Shown in pieces: positions 22,903-32,554 of a stretch of DNA of 64,000 nucleotides (position 1 is the stretch's first letter; each line of letters opens with the position of its first letter). Made by a program: the position numbers and the translations under genes. The stretch comes from Helianthus annuus (taxonomy: Eukaryota > Streptophyta > Magnoliopsida > Asterales > Asteraceae): NCBI RefSeq assembly GCF_002127325.2, contig NC_035441.2, positions 48,488,663 to 48,552,662 of the forward strand, in the 5' to 3' direction. Below the pieces are notes generated by a model that was given only the letters and a program-made list of their open reading frames with translations, had not been told where the DNA came from and ran no database searches.

Positions 22903-24045
22903 CTAGTCCATGTCTTCATCGCTGTCATCACCTCCATCCCCATGCCCCGCCATATACTCCCGGATGCTGCCGATATCGTCTTGTATATCGTTGATGTTAC
23001 GTTCAATAGCTCCGACCCGGTGGTATGTATTGTTGGCGAGGTTGTAGGTGTTCCTGGTACACATGAGGTTTTCCTGCAAAAGATCATGTAAGCTTTGAAA
23101 GTTAGGAAAACCGCCTCCTTGTGAGGAGGATTGACCCGGATCACCATGGGGTTGATACTGGTAGTGGGGAGGTGGTGCGTGAAGAACTAGGGCCTCCTGC
23201 GGGTTCCATGCATAGCATTGCGTCCTTTGGAAGCTCACTGACCCGTCTTCCGCCTCATAAAGTAAGTTCATGGCTCGGCAAATGTGGTAGTCAACTTGTC
23301 CCGACCATGGGCTTCTTTCAAAGGACCTTGGAATTCGCGTGAAGTGCTTGAAGAGGCGGTACACCCATCCTCCAAAGAAGATAGGTGTTGGAGCACGAGC
23401 AAGGCGGTTGAGATGCATGTTTCGTAACAGGAGATATGGAACATCGAGAGGCTTCCGGTTGTGGATACAGTGAAGGACAACCAAATCTTTCAACCCTACA
23501 ACGCCACTACTGTCGTGACGTTGGCTAAGAGAGTAGGTGAGGAGCCTGTGAATGTAGCGATAGAGCGGATCCCTCAGCTTAGTACTCTTGGTGCTGCTAG
23601 GGTTGTAGATTCCTTCACCAATTTGAGCCCATGCGGCTTGACGTTCATTTTCATCCAAATCTCGTAATCCCCCGGTGTTTTCCTCGTTTCCCGATTCCTC
23701 TTCCCCGTACAGTCCCACAATTGCTCCAAACTGAGCCATATAGATCGAGTACCTTGTCCCGCCACACTGAAATGCAACCCCTTCATTGTCGAACGGGTCA
23801 CACCTTGAGGTGAAGGTAAAAGTACTATAGAACTCCATGGTGCATTGATGCACTGACCGAAGCCGAGTGGTCAGTGCAACCCTTAGTGGTCCCGTAACGA
23901 TGTTGTTGAATCGGTCCAGCTGGTTTACCAAGGTTAACAGGTCCGTGCATGCTCGCCTGGGGTACTCCTCTGGTCTTGTTTGAAGTATTTTGTATCTTGC
24001 CCTAGCATCGAGTTCGCTTGCATTGAACCTTGTGAACTTTGCCAT
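22903..24045 (-). CDS. ATHILA-ORF1-like protein of Ath1 (380 aa, in env position)
   Basis: An open frame from ATG 24045 to a stop at 22903, lying between integrase and the 3' LTR. The pattern 'FTRFNASELDARARYK ... EFYSTFTF ... AQFGAIVGLYGEE' resembles the plant ATHILA ORF-1 family, a retrotransposon-specific protein of unknown biochemical function. The C-terminus is acidic (DDSDEDMD) after a coiled-coil-like stretch (NTYHRVGAIERNINDI). I see no signal peptide or transmembrane segment, so 'env-like' describes position only. Unlike pol in the same element the frame is unbroken. A good 3' splice site (TTCTTTCAG) ends exactly before the ATG, with a possible donor AAG|GTATGA at 24532/24531, so expression from a spliced RNA is plausible. 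Confidence 0.8.
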   Translation of the reverse strand: MAKFTRFNASELDARARYKILQTRPEEYPRRACTDLLTLVNQLDRFNNIVTGPLRVALTTRLRSVHQCTMEFYSTFTFTSRCDPFDNEGVAFQCGGTRYSIYMAQFGAIVGLYGEEESGNEENTGGLRDLDENERQAAWAQIGEGIYNPSSTKSTKLRDPLYRYIHRLLTYSLSQRHDSSGVVGLKDLVVLHCIHNRKPLDVPYLLLRNMHLNRLARAPTPIFFGGWVYRLFKHFTRIPRSFERSPWSGQVDYHICRAMNLLYEAEDGSVSFQRTQCYAWNPQEALVLHAPPPHYQYQPHGDPGQSSSQGGGFPNFQSLHDLLQENLMCTRNTYNLANNTYHRVGAIERNINDIQDDIGSIREYMAGHGDGGDDSDEDMD

Positions 24046-24531
24046 CTGAAAGAATACACCAAAAGTTAGCGCGAAACAATGAGATTTTCTAAAGAAACTG
24101 CAAACAGTGGGCTGGACACGGCCCCGTGTTCAGTGGGCACGACCCCGTGTCCAGACGTCTGTAACCCAAAAACTTCATTTTTCGTCCTGGTCCCGAAAAT
24201 CTGAAAATTTTTGGCCAAGTAGGTGCGGTTTCCCTCTAAAATGAAACCCTAAGTGTCGTTTTTCCCAAAACAACCAGTTTACCCTTCCAATTTCATCTTT
24301 TTCGGTTCAAAAACAAGGGTTTGAGGTTTTAGTGAGAAATCGGACAAATCTATCAACAATACAAGTTTATTTACTTCCCATTATACTAATCTAGACTAAT
24401 ACTAACAGATTACATCAAAAATTTGAAGTTTGATCCGGATGAACTTGAAGAACCCTAGATTTTTCCCAAATTTTTGATGTTTAACTACATACAAGTAACT
24501 AATCTAACTACTAATGATGATAGAATCATAC
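24046..24531 (-). other. Possible intron upstream of the ATHILA-ORF1-like frame
   Basis: Candidate donor CAAG|GTATGATT at 24531 and acceptor with pyrimidine-rich TTTTGGTGTATTCTTTCAG ending at 24046, 486 bases. It contains a CACGGCCCCGTG pair at about 24112-24155. A further donor-like CCG|GTAAGT lies at about 24788. This is inference from splice consensus only. Confidence 0.4.
24110..24156. repeat. CACGGCCCCGTG motif pair
   Basis: GGACACGGCCCCGTGTTCAG followed by GGGCACGACCCCGTGTCCAG: two units joined by a short linker, with complementary outer edges (CTGGACAC..GTGTCCAG). Confidence 0.9.
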
Positions 24532-24663
24532 CTTGATGTTGTTAAACATGGAAGTAACGTCGGAAATTTGCGGAAAATCGCCTTGAACCAGAGCGTTTTC
24601 GGCAAAACGGGGCGTGTGGAATGAGGTAACTGTTATGAAAAAGGGGTTTTATCCCGACAGTTG

Positions 24664-24708
24664 CGTCGACACGGCCCCGTGTCCAGCGGACACGGCCTCG
24701 TGCCGAGC
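24664..24708. repeat. CACGGCCCCGTG motif pair
   Basis: CGACACGGCCCCGTGTCCAG then CGGACACGGCCTCGTGCCGAG. Another pair in non-coding spacer, between the end of integrase and the ATHILA-ORF1-like frame. Confidence 0.88.
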
Positions 24709-24952
24709 AAAAGTTTTGAAATTTTTTTTTGTGTTTGTGTGCTCGTGTGCATGCCCCTTTTTCCGAAAACATGGTTAGAAGACTTACCGGTTTTAATGTA
24801 TCCTTGCTTGTTCGTAACATGTAGGGTATGATATGGATGTTTTTTGTTCGTTAACCGTTTGAAGCGAGATCTCCTCTTCTTCATCCTTAATGGATCCTCG
24901 GTAGAGTTTTAGCCGTTGGCCATTGACTTTAAATGGTATACCATTTCGAGCT

Positions 24953-26182
24953 TTAATTTCTACTGCACCGTGAGGAAAAACATGGGTGACGGAAAAAAGG
25001 TCCTGACCACTTAGATTTTAGTTTACCAGGAAATAATCGAAGTCGCGAATTAAACAACAGAACTTGGTCTCCTACCCGAAATTCATTAGACTTAATATAT
25101 TTATCGTGTAAATTTTTCATTCTTTCCTTATAAATTTCGGAGTTAGAGTATGCATAATTCCTTAATTCGTCTAATTCATTCATTTGACAGAATCGATTTT
25201 TACCTGCAGTTTCTAAATCTAAGTTTACGCTTTTTATTGCCCAGTAGGCCCTGTGAGCTATTTCTACTGGCAAGTGACAACTTTTTCCATAGACGAGCTT
25301 ATATGGGGTTGTGCCTATAGTGGTTTTGTAAGCAGTTCGAAAAGCCCATAGAGCAACATCTAATTTATCAGCCCATTCTTTTTTATTTAAACCTACGGTT
25401 TTTTCAAGTATTCGTTTTAAACCTCGGTTAGTCACTTCGGCTTGCCCATTTGTTTGAGGGTGATATGTTGTTGAGACCCGGTGATAGACCCCATACCTTG
25501 TTAATATTTTTTCGAGTTGATGATTGCAAAAATGGGTACCTCTATCACTTATCAAAGCTTTTGGTGTTCCAAAACGAGAGAATAACTTTTTCAGAAATTT
25601 TACCACTACTCTTCCATCGTTTGTTGGGAAAGCTTCGGCCTCTGCCCATTTAGACAAGTAATCGACTGCCACAAGTATATATTTGTTTCCTTTAGACGGT
25701 GGGAAGGGTCCCATAAAATCGAGTCCCCATACATCAAAAATTTCACAAACGAGAATGCCGTTTTGAGGCATCTCGTTTTTGGAAGAAATATTACCTGATC
25801 TTTGGCAAGCGTCACATGTCTTTACAAGATTTTGTGCATCTTTGTAAATGGTTGGCCAATAAAATCCTGAATCAAATACCTTTCGTGCGGTACTAGCGGC
25901 ACCATGATGTCCTCCGTATGGACCTTCATGACAATGACGGAGAATTCTTCGTGCTTCATTGCCATGGACACACCTGCGGATGAGTTGGTCGGCACAGATT
26001 TTGAAAAGATAAGGGTCTTCCCAAAAGTAATGCTTTACATCAGCAAAGAATTTCTTTCTTTGGTGATGCGGCCATCCTTTGGTGACTATACCGCTAGCTA
26101 AATAATTAGCATAGTCGGCATACCATGGTTCTTGTCTACTCTCCATCATTTCCAAGGACTCTGTGGGAAATTTTTCGTTGAT
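24953..26182 (-). pseudogene. Ath1 integrase segment of pol, broken at both ends
   Basis: In frame with the upstream RNase H segment but separated from it by TAG at 26183-26185. From the first TTG of the open part (26155) the zinc-binding H..H..C..C pattern lies at about residues 64-117 ([21 protein letters not shown]). The catalytic triad is present: D146 (GLDFMGP), D204 (SDRGTHF) and E240 (NGQAEVTNR), with 35 residues between the last two. The C-terminal domain ends abruptly after KSKWSGPF. An extra T in a T run at about 24996-25001 shifts frame, and the expected continuation lies in another frame down to about 24850. The enzyme joined retroelement DNA into the host genome; this copy cannot make it whole. 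Confidence 0.85.
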
Positions 26183-26932
26183 CTACTCATCCCTGGTTGC
26201 CTCCAAAGCTGGGTCTTCTAGGCGTGAAAGATGATCTGCAGCAGTGTTTTCTGCTCCTCTTTTGTCTTTGATTTCAATGTCGAACTCTTGGAGGAGTAGA
26301 ATCCATCTGATCAAACGGGGTTTTGCATCCTGTTTCTTAAAGAGGTATCTGATAGCTGCATGATCTGTATAGACTATAGTTTTAGAAAGAACAAGGTAAG
26401 AACAGAATTTATCAAAAGCAAACACCACAGCTAGTAATTCTTTTTCTGTAGTTATGTAATTTTCTTGTGCATCGTTAAGCGTTTTACTAGCATAATAAAT
26501 TGGGTGGAAATGCTTTTCTTTTCTTTGTCCCAAGACTGCTCCAACAGCAAAGTCACTTGCATCACACATGATTTCGAAAGGAAATTTCCAATCGGGTGCT
26601 ATCATGATAGGTGCATTGACTAGCATTTCCTTGAGGGTTAGAAATGCTTGATTGCATTCTTTGTCAAAGATGAAAGGTGCATCTTTTTCAAGTAATTTTG
26701 TTAGAGGTCTTGAAATTTTCGAAAAGTCCTTAATAAACCTTCTATAAAATCCGGCATGCCCTAAGAAACTTCTGATTGCTCTAACGGAGGATGGTGGGGG
26801 TAGTCGAGAAATAGTTTCTATTTTTGCTCGATCAACTTCCATACCTTCGCTTGAGATTTTGTGACCGAGTACTATTCTCTCTGTTACCATGAAATGGCAT
26901 TTTTCCCAGTTAAGAGCGAGGTTGGTTTCCTC
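26183..26932 (-). pseudogene. Ath1 RT C-terminus and RNase H segment of pol
   Basis: Open between the TGA at 26933-26935 and the TAG at 26183-26185, in the same frame as both neighbours. It encodes the end of the RT ([31 protein letters not shown]) and a complete-looking RNase H: catalytic Asp in [13 protein letters not shown], Glu in [10 protein letters not shown], Asp in [12 protein letters not shown], and a final Asp near AADHLSRL. It degrades RNA in the RNA-DNA hybrid during reverse transcription. It would be made only by readthrough of the two stop codons. Confidence 0.85.
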
Positions 26933-29170
26933 TCATCGGGATAGCATTCGTTCAAGGTTATCGAGGCATTGGTCATATGAGTCTCCAAAAATAGAAAAGT
27001 CGTCCATGAAGACTTCCATTGTCTTTTCTATCATATCATGGAAAATGGCTACCATACAACGTTGGAATGTTGCAGGTGCATTACATAGACCGAATGGCAT
27101 GCGTCGATAAGCGAAAGTTCCGTAGGGGCATGTGAAAGTTGTCTTTTCTTGGTCTTCAGGTGCTATTGGGATTTGAAAGTAACCTGAAAAACCATCCAAG
27201 AAACAATAAAACTTATGACCGGATAGTCGTTCTAACATTTGATCAATGAAGGGCAAAGGAAAGTGGTCTTTCCTTGTTGCTTCATTTAATCGTCTATAGT
27301 CTATACAAACTCTCCATCCTGTGACGGTTCTTGTCGGTATTAATTCATTTTTTTCATTAGTTATTACCGTCATACCTCCTTTCTTTGGGACTACTTGGAC
27401 GGGACTCACCCATGGACTATCGGAGATATGATAGATTAGTCCGGCGTCAAGTAGCTTGATGACTTCATTTTTAACCACTTCTTGTACATTGGGATTTACT
27501 CTTCGTTGTGGTTGAATTACTGTTTTGTAATCATCATTCATTAAAATTTTGTGCGTGCACATGGAAGGACTTATTCCTTTAATATCTACAAGCTTCCAAG
27601 CAATCGCATTTTTGTGTTTTTTAAGAAGATTAACTAATTTCTCTTTTTCTACGCTACTTAATTTAGATGAAATAATTACAGGTAAATTACCATCTTTGTC
27701 TAGAAAAGCATATTCCATACCTTTAGGAAGTTCTTTGAGCTCAATGGGTGGGTCTTTAGGAGACACCTTATTTTGTGGCTCATCTAAATCAAGAACCTTA
27801 AAGGTTTGTTCTATGGCGATCTCTTCTTCAACAAAGTGGTTATCTTCTTCAGTTGTATCGGGTGGCTCATCCTCATCTTCAATTAGGGGGTCATTATTGC
27901 CAAAAGGATATTTCATTGAATGCTCAAGATCTATGCTCCTTTTGAATGCCCCTAATTGAAGAGGTAGATTGTTGAATTTCCGGTTCTTTAAAGCTTTATG
28001 AGTTTTTACAAAAGGTTTTCCCAAGACTAGAGGAGCGTCATCGAGGATGACAAAGTCGGTTGGAATAACCATTTGATTTGCTTGAACCAAGACATCCTCA
28101 ACTACACCGATTGATTTTATTACTTTCCGATCGGATAGAAAAATGGGTATTTGAAGTGGAGCAAAATCACTAATACTTAACTTTTCAAGAATGTAGTTAG
28201 GCATTATGTTAACACAAAGATCTTTATCAATGGTAATATTACTAATAAATGAATTTTGAAAGAAACACGGAACCGACGTAATGTTAATTTCAAAAGGGTC
28301 TTCTTTTATTAGCGAGGTTTGATCATTTGTTAACTTAATACTTACCATATCTTTGATTTTAGCACTAGTGTTTAACTCTTTTAAAAACTTGGCATGAGGG
28401 GTTACTAAACAATGATTTTCGAAAGAAGGTGACAAGAGATTAATTTCTTCTAAATTAGACTCTTCTTGAATTTTAACATTATCGGTCTCACCTTTTTCGT
28501 TGCTTAACTCATGTGTCAGTTTTTCACTTTCTTGTTCTTCCATTTTTACTTTTTCAACTATCTCTACGTTATTATTATAATTTAATTCTTCTCTTGCGCG
28601 GGACTCCTCTTCCCTTGCGCAAGATTCTTTTATGCAACGTTCGATAGTTTTAATGTGTTCTAATATCCTATTGGTCACTTCGATGATAGAGAAAGGATCG
28701 GGATCCTCAAAGCTTGAATCCGGTTGTTTGATCCTTGGTTCCTCATAGTACCCATATGATGTAGATGGTTCACACCATTGTTCTTCATTGTAAGTATATG
28801 ATGGATAAGGGTCGAAACTTTGTTCTTCATAGTACTCATATGAGGTGGGTTGTTTACACCATGGTTCCTCATAATAAGTATATGAGGGTGGTGGCTCATA
28901 TCTTGACTCCTCAAAGTATGAGTATGAAGGTTCATACCTTGGTTCATCAAAATATGAGTATGAGGGGTGAGGTTCATACCTTTGGTCTTCATAGGATGTG
29001 TATGAAGTCGATGGCTCGTACCTGGGCTCCTCATAATGGTTGTATGAAGTGGATGGTTGAAACAAGTTACAATATTGTACCGAGTGCGGGTTTCCACAAT
29101 TAGTTCAATAGTCTCTCATATAATCATCCTCCTCATAGGTGTAGTTGTAGCCTCCTGAGTATTGATCCAT
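26933..29170 (-). pseudogene. Ath1 N-terminal frame, protease-like and RT segment
   Basis: ATG at 29170 begins a short acidic, Tyr-rich leader; an in-frame TGA at 29105-29107 cuts it. The frame then runs open to a TGA at 26933-26935. Order after the first stop: CGNPHSVQYC, which looks like part of a zinc knuckle whose first Cys codon is now the TGA; about nine repeats of the YYEEP.YEPSTSY type; an acidic spacer; a retropepsin-like fold (SFISNITIDKDLCVNIMP ... EDVLVQ ... LVLGKPF) in which the usual D-(L/T/S)-G is DLC; then RT fingers and palm with the active site FMDD about 24 residues before the end. No gag core is recognisable, so gag is deleted or highly reduced. Confidence 0.8.
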
Positions 29171-29548
29171 AGGGATCACTCAACAGACCACAACTGAGTC
29201 TCGGGACCAGAAAACAAAAATAAAGGTAGAAACAGAAGCTGGCCACGGCCCCGTGTTCAGTGGACACGGCCCTATGTTCAGGGTCTGTATCTGGGCGTTT
29301 TAATTAAAGTTACTGGTCTCGTTGAGCACGGGGGCGTGTTCAGTAAGCACGGCCCCGTGTTTAGTCTCTGTATCTGGGTATCTAACTAAAAATATGCAGC
29401 ACGGGGGCGTGTTCAGTGAGCACGGCCCCGTGTTCAGCCTACTGTAAATGCAAACTAAACTAAAATGCAGAAAAATGTGCGCGCGTTTTGAGAAGGTTTT
29501 GAAAAATAGATTAGGCCGTCGATTTTAAGCTTTCTTAAAATCCTTGTG
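29171..29548 (-). other. Ath1 leader between PBS and first ATG
   Basis: About 380 bases, non-coding, with several CACGGCCCCGTG motif units at 29239-29440. Gag would normally lie downstream of here; only a short frame does. Confidence 0.65.
29239..29440. repeat. CACGGCCCCGTG motif cluster in Ath1 leader
   Basis: Three pairs: GGCCACGGCCCCGTGTTCAG with GGACACGGCCCTATGTTCAG; GAGCACGGGGGCGTGTTCAG with AAGCACGGCCCCGTG; CAGCACGGGGGCGTGTTCAG with GAGCACGGCCCCGTGTTCAG. They are spaced about 70-90 bases apart, with a shared tail 'tctgtatctggg' after the first two. Confidence 0.9.
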
Positions 29549-29566
29549 TCCCCGGCAACGTCGCAA
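29549..29566 (-). other. Primer binding site of Ath1 (tRNA-Asp type)
   Basis: On the minus strand TTGCGACGTTGCCGGGGA lies six bases inside the 5' LTR. The site complementary to the 3' end of plant tRNA-Asp is TGGCGCCGTTGCCGGGGA, so 16 of 18 positions match. tRNA-Asp priming is characteristic of Athila elements. Confidence 0.8.
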
Positions 29567-29572
29567 AAAACT

Positions 29573-31222
29573 TGATGTGCGTTAGGTGTAATATATTTTT
29601 GATGTATAATTTAAGCCCTTTTTACACTTTTAGCCAAGTTTTAAATTTATAAAACACGATATTTACTAACACTAAACACACATATGGGCAAGTGCACCCA
29701 TCGTGGATGTAGTATAGTGTTGGTAAGATACCGAGGTCGTCCAAGGACACAAGAGCTTTTAGTACCGGTTTATCCTCAACGTCTAATCAAATCAAAATGT
29801 TAGAAAAGATTTTTAAACTAAGAGAAATAAAAACTAACTAAATGCTGAAAAATAAAATAAAAATAAAAACAGATAGACAAGATGAATCACTTGGATCCGA
29901 CTCGTGTATTAGTATAACCTTTGATTATTTTCGCACTTTTGCACTTGTTTAAGAGATTATCTTAGTTATTGTAGTAGGCCCCTCTTTTGAAGGCGACGTT
30001 ACCCTCAACCCAGTAGTTTGAGTCAGCAAGGATACAATCCTAAAGGGTTGGATTATTGGAAGATAATGAATTAAGTTATTAATGCAAATTATGGTAGGCC
30101 CCGCTTTTGGCGGTGACGTTACCCTCGACTAAGTAGTCTGAGTCAGCAAGGATACAGTCCTAAATAGCCGGGTTATAGTATTAATAGTAGTTAACTTATG
30201 AGGGGGTCAAAGAGTTTGGATCCCCGCCATCCAATACCTATGGGCATTGAAGGAGATCCTACTAAAATTAACCCAGGTCCCTTGCAGGACCTCTAAACGC
30301 TGAACAAGGGCAAGACCCTTACCAAACCGTTCCCTTAACCCCCGACCATGTAGCCAACATACCTCCATATAGACCGTGGAGATATGAATGGTGAAAATCT
30401 TTTATTTTATATAGACAGTAAAATAATGCCAAGACACCACGGACAAACGATAAGGAAAGATCACCTTCAACATAAGCAACTAGTTATTAAAGTCATTAAT
30501 ACAAAACCAAATAAAAAGTGCAAAAGATTGAAAATAAAAAGTATTAAACTAAACACTTGTCTTCACCAAGTGATGTAAGAGACTTAGGCAAACATGGCCT
30601 TGATTGTCAAGAACTCTTACGATCAATCTTGGATCCCGAGATGACTCACACACTCTATGATGGACAATGGATGATGGTGGTGGATGATGGTGTTATGGTG
30701 GTGGTGGGTGGTGGATGAAGTGTGAGAGAGGTGGTGTGCCAAGGGATGAGTTGCAATGAAACCAAGCACTCCTATTTATAGGCTGAACAGAAGGCTGGGC
30801 ACGGCCCCGTGCCTGTCTGACACTCTCTCTCTTCATTAATTGTAATTCGCAATTACAATTAATGCGCCTGCTGTACTTTTGCCACGCCCCCGTGTTCACT
30901 GGACACGGCCCCGTGGTGGGCAATAGAAGCTTCTATAGGTTTGTCTTTTCTGCTGGCTGAGCACGGGGCGTGTTCAGTCTTCTGCCTTCTTTATTTTGCT
31001 TGGGAGGATGCTGTTGAGGGGTCGGGCAATCCAGTTATGTTCCTTTTCTTGTATTTATGTTAGATTTAGCTGTCTTTTTGCTTCTTTTGTGAATTTGAGC
31101 TCATTTAATCCTGAAAATACAAAAGGAAGACAAAAACACTCTTTTTCCAACATTAATACTAAAAAAGGGTTAGTTTTATGCCTCATTTGATGTAATTTAT
31201 ATGTTGCATTTTACACACATCA
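29573..31222 (-). repeat. Ath1 5' LTR (1650 bp)
   Basis: TGATGTGCG to ACACATCA on the plus strand, nearly identical to 19366-21060 apart from two motif-unit indels and scattered substitutions. It contains the intact TATA box at 30772-30780 and motif units at 30794-30815, 30880-30920 and 30957-30978. Confidence 0.93.
30772..30780 (-). promoter_or_regulatory. TATA box of the Ath1 5' LTR
   Basis: TATAAATAG on the minus strand. The nearest CACGGCCCCGTG unit starts 14 bases upstream (30794). The 3' LTR has a substitution here (TAGAAATAG). Confidence 0.65.
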
Positions 31223-31810
31223 ATGCTTGTATGTTATGTTAACACAGTGATTATTGCCTGACACCTTAGCAACGATAGTACTATAGTTAGGACTCAGCAC
31301 CTGTCGTGGACAGGGGTTGTTAAGGGCTTTACTTCACGTGTCCTAGCGGGGATATGTGTTGCGCATTCTACAACTCGCAGTCACGTCTGTGCATATTTCT
31401 CTGTCGATAACCTACTTGCCTTCACTTTGTACATGTTACATGTTGGTTATGCGTAAACGATTTCAAACTCTATTACTATTATCAAACTTGTATGCTCACC
31501 TTTACACTATGTGTATTGACCTCTATTTTAACGTATGTGATAGGTGCTTAGGATGCTTGCTTGCTAATTGATGGAATCAAGCTTAGGAGAGTCTTAGAAA
31601 CAAACGATTAAATAAAATCTGAGTTGTCGGAACAATATTGGGTTTATGAGACAATTATTTGTAATAACTGTTTATGTAGATATGTTGTGGTATGGGACAT
31701 GACGTTTAATTATCTGGTAATGAATAGTTGTTATGGATACTCATGGACAATTTGTTTCGCTCAGTGCCATGCCCCGGTGTTTTCGCCATCGGTTGGGGTG
31801 TGACAACCTT

Positions 31811-32554
31811 AGATTTTATTTGCTTATTTTAATTGATCTTGTCTAGTCTTTTGCAACATAAAATACTTGGGTTAAACACTTGTTGGAGGATTTAAAGATA
31901 AACCACAAGACCATAACTTCATTTTCCCACAACATCACCAACACCACTTCTTCTCCTCCCCTTCCCTCTAGTCTCGGCCGAGAACAAGGCCACACACCAC
32001 CAACATCTTCATCTCATTCTCATCCATTTTCAAGTAATCACAAGGTGTAAGGAGCTTGTTTAAGGAGCTAAGAGCCTTTGGAAGTGGAAGGACCCCTTGC
32101 AAGTGCTATTATGATCGTGTAATATAACCTCAGAGGGTTATGCTACATTAAATTATGATCATGATTCAATCTTAAATCAGTAGCAAACTATTCTAATTCG
32201 GGTTAGAATCGAAAGTCAAAGCAGACGTCAAACTTTGCGACTTTCGGTTGCGAACCAACTCTAAAACTGGAATTGACGAGCCGAACATGTTTACACATGT
32301 TCTAATAATTATTACCAAGTTGTTTAAGTGTTAAAACATAATTTAGAACACCTACGTTATAAGATTTTAATAATTTCAAAAACTGACCCGTTTGACTTTT
32401 TAATGTAATAAACTTTGACCCGTCAATTGACCAAGCAAACGTGATTTTCAGGAGGTGCCCTTTTGAGGGATTAGCACCTACCTAATTACTATCACGTAGC
32501 CATGTTCGTCTAGAAGTATGGCTGGACCATTAAGGTCTAAACCAAAAGTCAAAG
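31811..32554 (-). repeat. LTR-C segment 2
   Basis: The piece of LTR-C between the insertions of LTR-A and LTR-B. It matches the truncated copy around 1200-1700 ('aacctcagagggttat', 'ttgcgactttcggttgcgaa', 'ggctggaccatt'). It includes a CT-rich stretch at 31940-31990. No gene. Confidence 0.85.

Larger units (their letters stand above)
19366..31222 (-). mobile_element. Ath1: full-length Athila-type Ty3/gypsy element (11.86 kb)
   Basis: LTRs are 19366-21060 and 29573-31222, both TGATGTGCG..ACACATCA, with a perfect 5-bp duplication, ATGCT (19361-19365 and 31223-31227). The element reads on the minus strand: 5' LTR, PBS at 29549-29566, short N-terminal frame, protease-RT-RNase H-integrase, an ATHILA-ORF1-like frame, PPT, 3' LTR. 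A PBS matching tRNA-Asp and an extra ORF after integrase place it in the Athila lineage. The pol frame is broken by nonsense codons and a frameshift, and no gag core is recognisable, so it is not autonomous as it stands. Confidence 0.92.
17414..31805 (+). mobile_element. LTR-A: solo LTR (about 2.5 kb) split by Ath1
   Basis: It starts TGTAACACCCCG at 17414 and ends GGTTGGGGTGTGACA at 31805, flanked by a perfect 5-bp duplication, ACCTT (17409-17413 and 31806-31810). Its own sequence is 17414-19365 and 31228-31805. It is related to LTR-B: both share 'actatagtt.ggactcagc', 'acctgtcgtggacagggg' and the end. A TATA box lies at 17971. It carries many ATCCGATCGGAT-type palindromic words. Confidence 0.87.

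Noticed and set aside
22903..24045. Calling the post-integrase ORF a true envelope gene
   Set aside because: No signal peptide, transmembrane segment or cleavage site is visible; only its position is envelope-like.
27549..29103. Antisense frames over Ath1 pol (136 and 112 codons) and an alternative minus frame at 28675-29097
   Set aside because: Shadows of the biased pol and Tyr-rich repeat coding sequence.
20774..31190. Similar plus-strand frames in both Ath1 LTRs (about 20774-21028 and 30996-31190)
   Set aside because: LTR duplicates on the strand opposite to element transcription, without recognisable protein features.
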